From contig OZ219862.1 of assembly GCA_964291445.2 (NCBI GenBank), positions 186,001-250,000 of the forward strand: a stretch of 64,000 nucleotides of DNA. The letters run 5' to 3'. The position numbers were made by a program, and so were the translations under genes. Positions 61,281 through 64,000 of this stretch are shown piece after piece; position 1 is the first letter of the stretch, and each line of letters opens with the position of its first letter. The notes under the pieces were generated by a model that saw only the letters and a list, made by a program, of their open reading frames with translations, was not told the DNA's origin and did not search any database. This DNA is from JAPOXR01 sp964291445 (lineage in GTDB: Bacteria; Pseudomonadota; Alphaproteobacteria; Rhodobacterales; Rhodobacteraceae).

Positions 61281-62270
61281 ATGGCTGCCAGGAAGCGCGC
61301 TTCCGGATCACGCGTCACCGTCAAGGAGTTGCTGCAATTCTATCGCGACATGCTGCTGATCAGGCGTTTCGAGGAGAAGGCGGGCCAACTCTACGGCATG
61401 GGAAAGATCGGCGGTTTCTGTCATCTCTATATCGGGCAGGAAGCGGTCATAACCGGGCTAGAGGCAGCGGCCGAAGAGGGTGACAAGCGCATTACCGCCT
61501 ACCGGGACCATGGTCACATGCTGGCCTGTGGCATGAGTCCGAACGGGGTCATGGCCGAGTTGACCGGCCGCAGCGGTGGATATTCACGCGGCAAGGGCGG
61601 CTCCATGCACATGTTCAGCAAGGAGCGAGACTTCTATGGCGGTCATGGAATCGTCGGCGCCCAGGTCCCGATCGGGGCCGGATTGGCATTTTCTGACAAG
61701 TACCGATCGTCGGGAGCGGTGACGTTTGCATATTTCGGCGAAGGCGCCGCCAACCAGGGGCAGGTCTACGAGGCCTTCAACATGGCCAGCCTGTGGAAAC
61801 TCCCGGTGCTGTTCGTGGTCGAGAACAACCGGTATGCCATGGGAACCTCCATGCAGCGCTCCTCGGCCACGCCGGAGATTTTCATAAGGGGCAAGGCCTT
61901 CCAGATCCCCGGCGAAATCGTCGATGGCATGGACGTGCTTGCAGTCAGGGATGCCGGAAGAAAGGCAGCAGAGTATTGCCGCTCCGGCAATGGTCCCTAT
62001 ATCCTGGAAGTGCTGACCTATCGCTACCGCGGACACTCGATGTCCGACCCGGCCAAGTACCGGACCCGCGACGAGGTCCAGGAGGTCAGGAAGCAGAGCG
62101 ACCCGATCGACCATGTGCGGGACCTGTTGTTGGCGTATGCATCGGTCTCCGAGGACGACCTCAAGGCGATCGACATGGAAATCAAGGAAATCGTCAATGA
62201 CTCGACCGAGTTTGCCCTGGAGAGCCCGGAACCGGACGAATCGGAACTTTGGACTGATGTCTTTGTCTGA
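61281..62270 (+). CDS. pdhA: Pyruvate dehydrogenase E1 component, alpha subunit
   Basis: A 329-residue ThDP-binding subunit. Landmarks: DMLLIRRFEEKAGQLYGMG, GFCHLYIGQEAVITGLEAA, AYRDHGHMLACGMSP, GKGGSMHMFSKE, ThDP motif YFGEGAANQGQVYEAFNMA and LTYRYRGHSMSDPAKYR (phosphorylation-loop region). The motif has Glu where the consensus is GDG, a conservative but unusual change at the Mg-ligand. The ATG at 61281 follows gaggaag. pdhB begins 45 bp after. Confidence 0.95.
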   Translation: MAARKRASGSRVTVKELLQFYRDMLLIRRFEEKAGQLYGMGKIGGFCHLYIGQEAVITGLEAAAEEGDKRITAYRDHGHMLACGMSPNGVMAELTGRSGGYSRGKGGSMHMFSKERDFYGGHGIVGAQVPIGAGLAFSDKYRSSGAVTFAYFGEGAANQGQVYEAFNMASLWKLPVLFVVENNRYAMGTSMQRSSATPEIFIRGKAFQIPGEIVDGMDVLAVRDAGRKAAEYCRSGNGPYILEVLTYRYRGHSMSDPAKYRTRDEVQEVRKQSDPIDHVRDLLLAYASVSEDDLKAIDMEIKEIVNDSTEFALESPEPDESELWTDVFV

Positions 62271-62315
62271 GCCGCCGAGCCCCGACATCATTCCGGTCAA
62301 ACTGGAGATCACCTG

Positions 62316-63701
62316 ATGGAAGACAGCATCCTGATGCCCGCACTGTCGCCGACAATGGAGTCCGGAACGTTATTGAAGTGGGCGGTCAAGGAGGGAGATG
62401 CTGTCTCGAGCGGCGATCTGATTGCCGAAATCGAGACCGACAAGGCCATCATGGAGTTCGAGTCTGCCGCCGATGGTATTGTCAGCAGGTTCCTGGTCGC
62501 CGAAGGCACGCAGGATGTTGCCGTCAACACCCCGATCGCCATCCTGACCACCGAGGGCGGCAGCGAGCCATCCGCAGCCCGGCCAGCGCCGGCCGACATG
62601 CAGGCGCAAAAACCCGCGCCGGCCGCGGAAGGCGGCAAGGACGCCGCCCCAGCCGCGTCGCCAGCCCGGCCGGCGGCGTCGATCCCGGCCGATCCCGGGA
62701 TACCGGCTGGAACAGTATTGCAATCCATGACGGTTCGCCAGGCGCTGAACCAGGCCATGGCCGAGGAGATGCGTCGGGATCCGGATGTGTTCCTGATGGG
62801 TGAAGAGGTTGCCGAATACCAGGGCGCCTACAAGATCTCGGAAGGTCTCCTGGCCGAGTTCGGGCCGCAGCGGGTTGTCGATACCCCGATCACCGAGCAT
62901 GGTTTCGCCGGGCTCGGCGTCGGTGCAGCCTTCGGTGGATTGCGCCCGATCGTCGAATTCATGACTTTCAACTTTGCCATGCAGGCCATTGATCATATTG
63001 TGAATTCTGCATCAAAGACCCTGTACATGTCGGGTGGGCAGATGCCCTGCCCGATTGTCTTTCGTGGCCCGAATGGTGCAGCGGCCCGGGTGGCCGCCCA
63101 GCACAGCCAGGATTTTGCCGCCTGGTACACCCATGTGCCCAGCCTCAAGGTGGTGCAGCCATTCTCCGCTGCCGATGCCAAGGGCCTCCTGAAGGCGGCA
63201 ATCCGCGACGACAATCCGGTCGTGTTCCTGGAAAACGAGATCCTCTATGGCCAGAGCTTTGATGTGCCGGAACTCGAGGACTGGACCGTGCCGCTTGGCC
63301 GTGCAAGGATCTGGCAGGAAGGCGGTGACGTGACGCTGGTATCATTCGGGATCGGCATGAAGCACACGCTTGAAGCAGCCGCCATTCTTGCCGAGGACGG
63401 GATCGCGGCCGAAGTCATTGACTTGCGCACCCTGCGACCCATGGATACCGAGACCGTCATCCGGTCGGTCAGGAAAACCAATCGATGTGTGACCGTTGAA
63501 GAGGGTTGGCCGGTCTGCTCGATCGGCAACCATGTCTCGTCGGTCCTGATGCAGGAGGCCTTTGACTGGCTTGATGCACCGGTGATCAACTGCACCGGAA
63601 AGGATGTGCCGATGCCCTACGCGGCGAATCTCGAACGACTTGCGCTGATCAGCCCAGGCGAAATCGTCGAAGCGGCAAGATCCGTGACCTACAGCCAGTG
63701 A
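62316..63701 (+). CDS. pdhB: Pyruvate dehydrogenase E1 component, beta subunit with lipoyl domain
   Basis: A 461-residue subunit. Residues 1-~80 form a lipoyl domain (PALSPTMESGTLLKWAVKEG; ETDKAIMEFES with the lipoyl Lys), joined by an Ala/Pro-rich hinge (~80-135) to the E1 beta core: NQAMAEEMRRDPDVFLMGEE, TPITEHGFAGLGVGAAFG, FRGPNGAAARVAAQHSQD and TVEEGWPVCSIGNHV. A lipoyl domain on E1 beta is characteristic of alphaproteobacterial complexes. It lies between pdhA and pdhC; all three are co-oriented and closely spaced. Confidence 0.96.
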   Translation: MEDSILMPALSPTMESGTLLKWAVKEGDAVSSGDLIAEIETDKAIMEFESAADGIVSRFLVAEGTQDVAVNTPIAILTTEGGSEPSAARPAPADMQAQKPAPAAEGGKDAAPAASPARPAASIPADPGIPAGTVLQSMTVRQALNQAMAEEMRRDPDVFLMGEEVAEYQGAYKISEGLLAEFGPQRVVDTPITEHGFAGLGVGAAFGGLRPIVEFMTFNFAMQAIDHIVNSASKTLYMSGGQMPCPIVFRGPNGAAARVAAQHSQDFAAWYTHVPSLKVVQPFSAADAKGLLKAAIRDDNPVVFLENEILYGQSFDVPELEDWTVPLGRARIWQEGGDVTLVSFGIGMKHTLEAAAILAEDGIAAEVIDLRTLRPMDTETVIRSVRKTNRCVTVEEGWPVCSIGNHVSSVLMQEAFDWLDAPVINCTGKDVPMPYAANLERLALISPGEIVEAARSVTYSQ

Positions 63702-63709
63702 CCTGACCC

Positions 63710-64000
63710 ATGCCGATCACGGTCCAGATGCCTGCATTGTCGCCGACCATGGTAGACGGAACCCTTGCCAAGTGGCATGTCGGGGAAGGCGATTCCGTGG
63801 CCGCCGGCGATATCCTGGCAGAAATCGAGACCGACAAGGCGATCATGGAATTCGAGGCGGTTGATGACGGCACCGTCATGAAGCTGCTGGTCGATGAAGG
63901 CGCAACCAACGTGCCGGTCAACATCCCGATCGCAATCATCCTGCAGGATGGGGAATCACCACCGGACCGACTCGAGACCGACACGCCAGCGATACCCGGT
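63710..64000 (+). CDS. pdhC: Pyruvate dehydrogenase E2 component (dihydrolipoamide acetyltransferase), N-terminal part
   Basis: Cut by the window end after 97 codons. What is visible is a complete N-terminal lipoyl domain: MPALSPTMVDGTLAKWHVGE and EIETDKAIMEFEAVDDG with the lipoylated Lys, then VPVNIPIAIILQDGE and the beginning of the hinge. The ATG at 63710 is 8 bp after the pdhB stop. The lipoyl domain closely resembles that of pdhB, suggesting duplication within the operon. The catalytic domain lies outside the window. Confidence 0.93.
   Translation, partial: MPITVQMPALSPTMVDGTLAKWHVGEGDSVAAGDILAEIETDKAIMEFEAVDDGTVMKLLVDEGATNVPVNIPIAIILQDGESPPDRLETDTPAIPG

Noticed and set aside
1..64000. 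tRNA, rRNA or CRISPR loci
   Set aside because: Scanned by eye for tRNA T-arm motifs and regularly spaced short repeats; none convincing. A covariance-model search would be decisive.

Overview
The window is GC-rich, densely coded chromosome of an alphaproteobacterium. That placement rests on gene content: an SspB of the alpha-type, a DUF4167 gene near prfA-prmC, zapA beside a coiled-coil DUF4164-like gene next to tkt-gap-pgk, and ftsB-pdhA-pdhB-pdhC with a lipoyl domain on the E1 beta subunit. I do not assign an order or genus. Almost all annotation comes from reading translated sequence and motifs; no database search was run.

Layout. 1-3.8 kb: end of lptD, then surA-pdxA-rsmA (outer-membrane biogenesis, pyridoxal phosphate synthesis, rRNA methylation). 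3.8-9.0 kb: the reverse-strand prfA-prmC pair and the DUF4167 gene are separated by a 2.6 kb accessory insert holding IS630 and serine-resolvase debris and a frameshifted fic gene. 9.2-17.7 kb: a small secreted Cys-rich protein, a two-gene RND efflux system, ispG and a RodZ-like gene. 17.9-22.4 kb: sdhE overlapping an Lrp/AsnC regulator, a bufA-bufB-bufC-doxX (bufferin-type modified peptide) operon, and thyX. 22.6-24.5 kb: glyoxalase, then a fitAB-like toxin-antitoxin pair and a hypothetical gene bracketed by 72-nt imperfect inverted repeats. 25.0-33.5 kb: sspB, fumC, two tandem dimethylglycine/sarcosine dehydrogenase-like genes, an RHH protein, ccdA (with a duplicated 3' end) and tusA.

33.5-43.7 kb: a single-chain indolepyruvate ferredoxin oxidoreductase, a LysR regulator, and a seven-gene reverse-strand operon for a Tat-exported molybdenum hydroxylase (Fe-S, Mo and FAD subunits) with a b-type cytochrome, a 48-residue membrane peptide and two uncharacterised proteins. 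I regard this operon and the buf operon as the most interesting functional units. 44.5-50.1 kb: an M24 peptidase-family gene, a complete glycine betaine ABC transporter (proX-proW-proV) and a phytanoyl-CoA dioxygenase-like gene. 50.4-51.8 kb: bolA-grxD and zapA with its coiled-coil partner.

51.9-56.3 kb is a second accessory island, between zapA and tkt: an IS21 fragment, a frameshifted DUF3800 gene, an apparently intact DruA-like DUF4338 gene beside a multiply frameshifted ISAs1 transposase, and an internally deleted DDE transposase. 56.3-64 kb returns to core metabolism: tkt-gap-pgk, ftsB and the pyruvate dehydrogenase genes, with pdhC cut by the window end. No rRNA, tRNA or CRISPR array was recognised.
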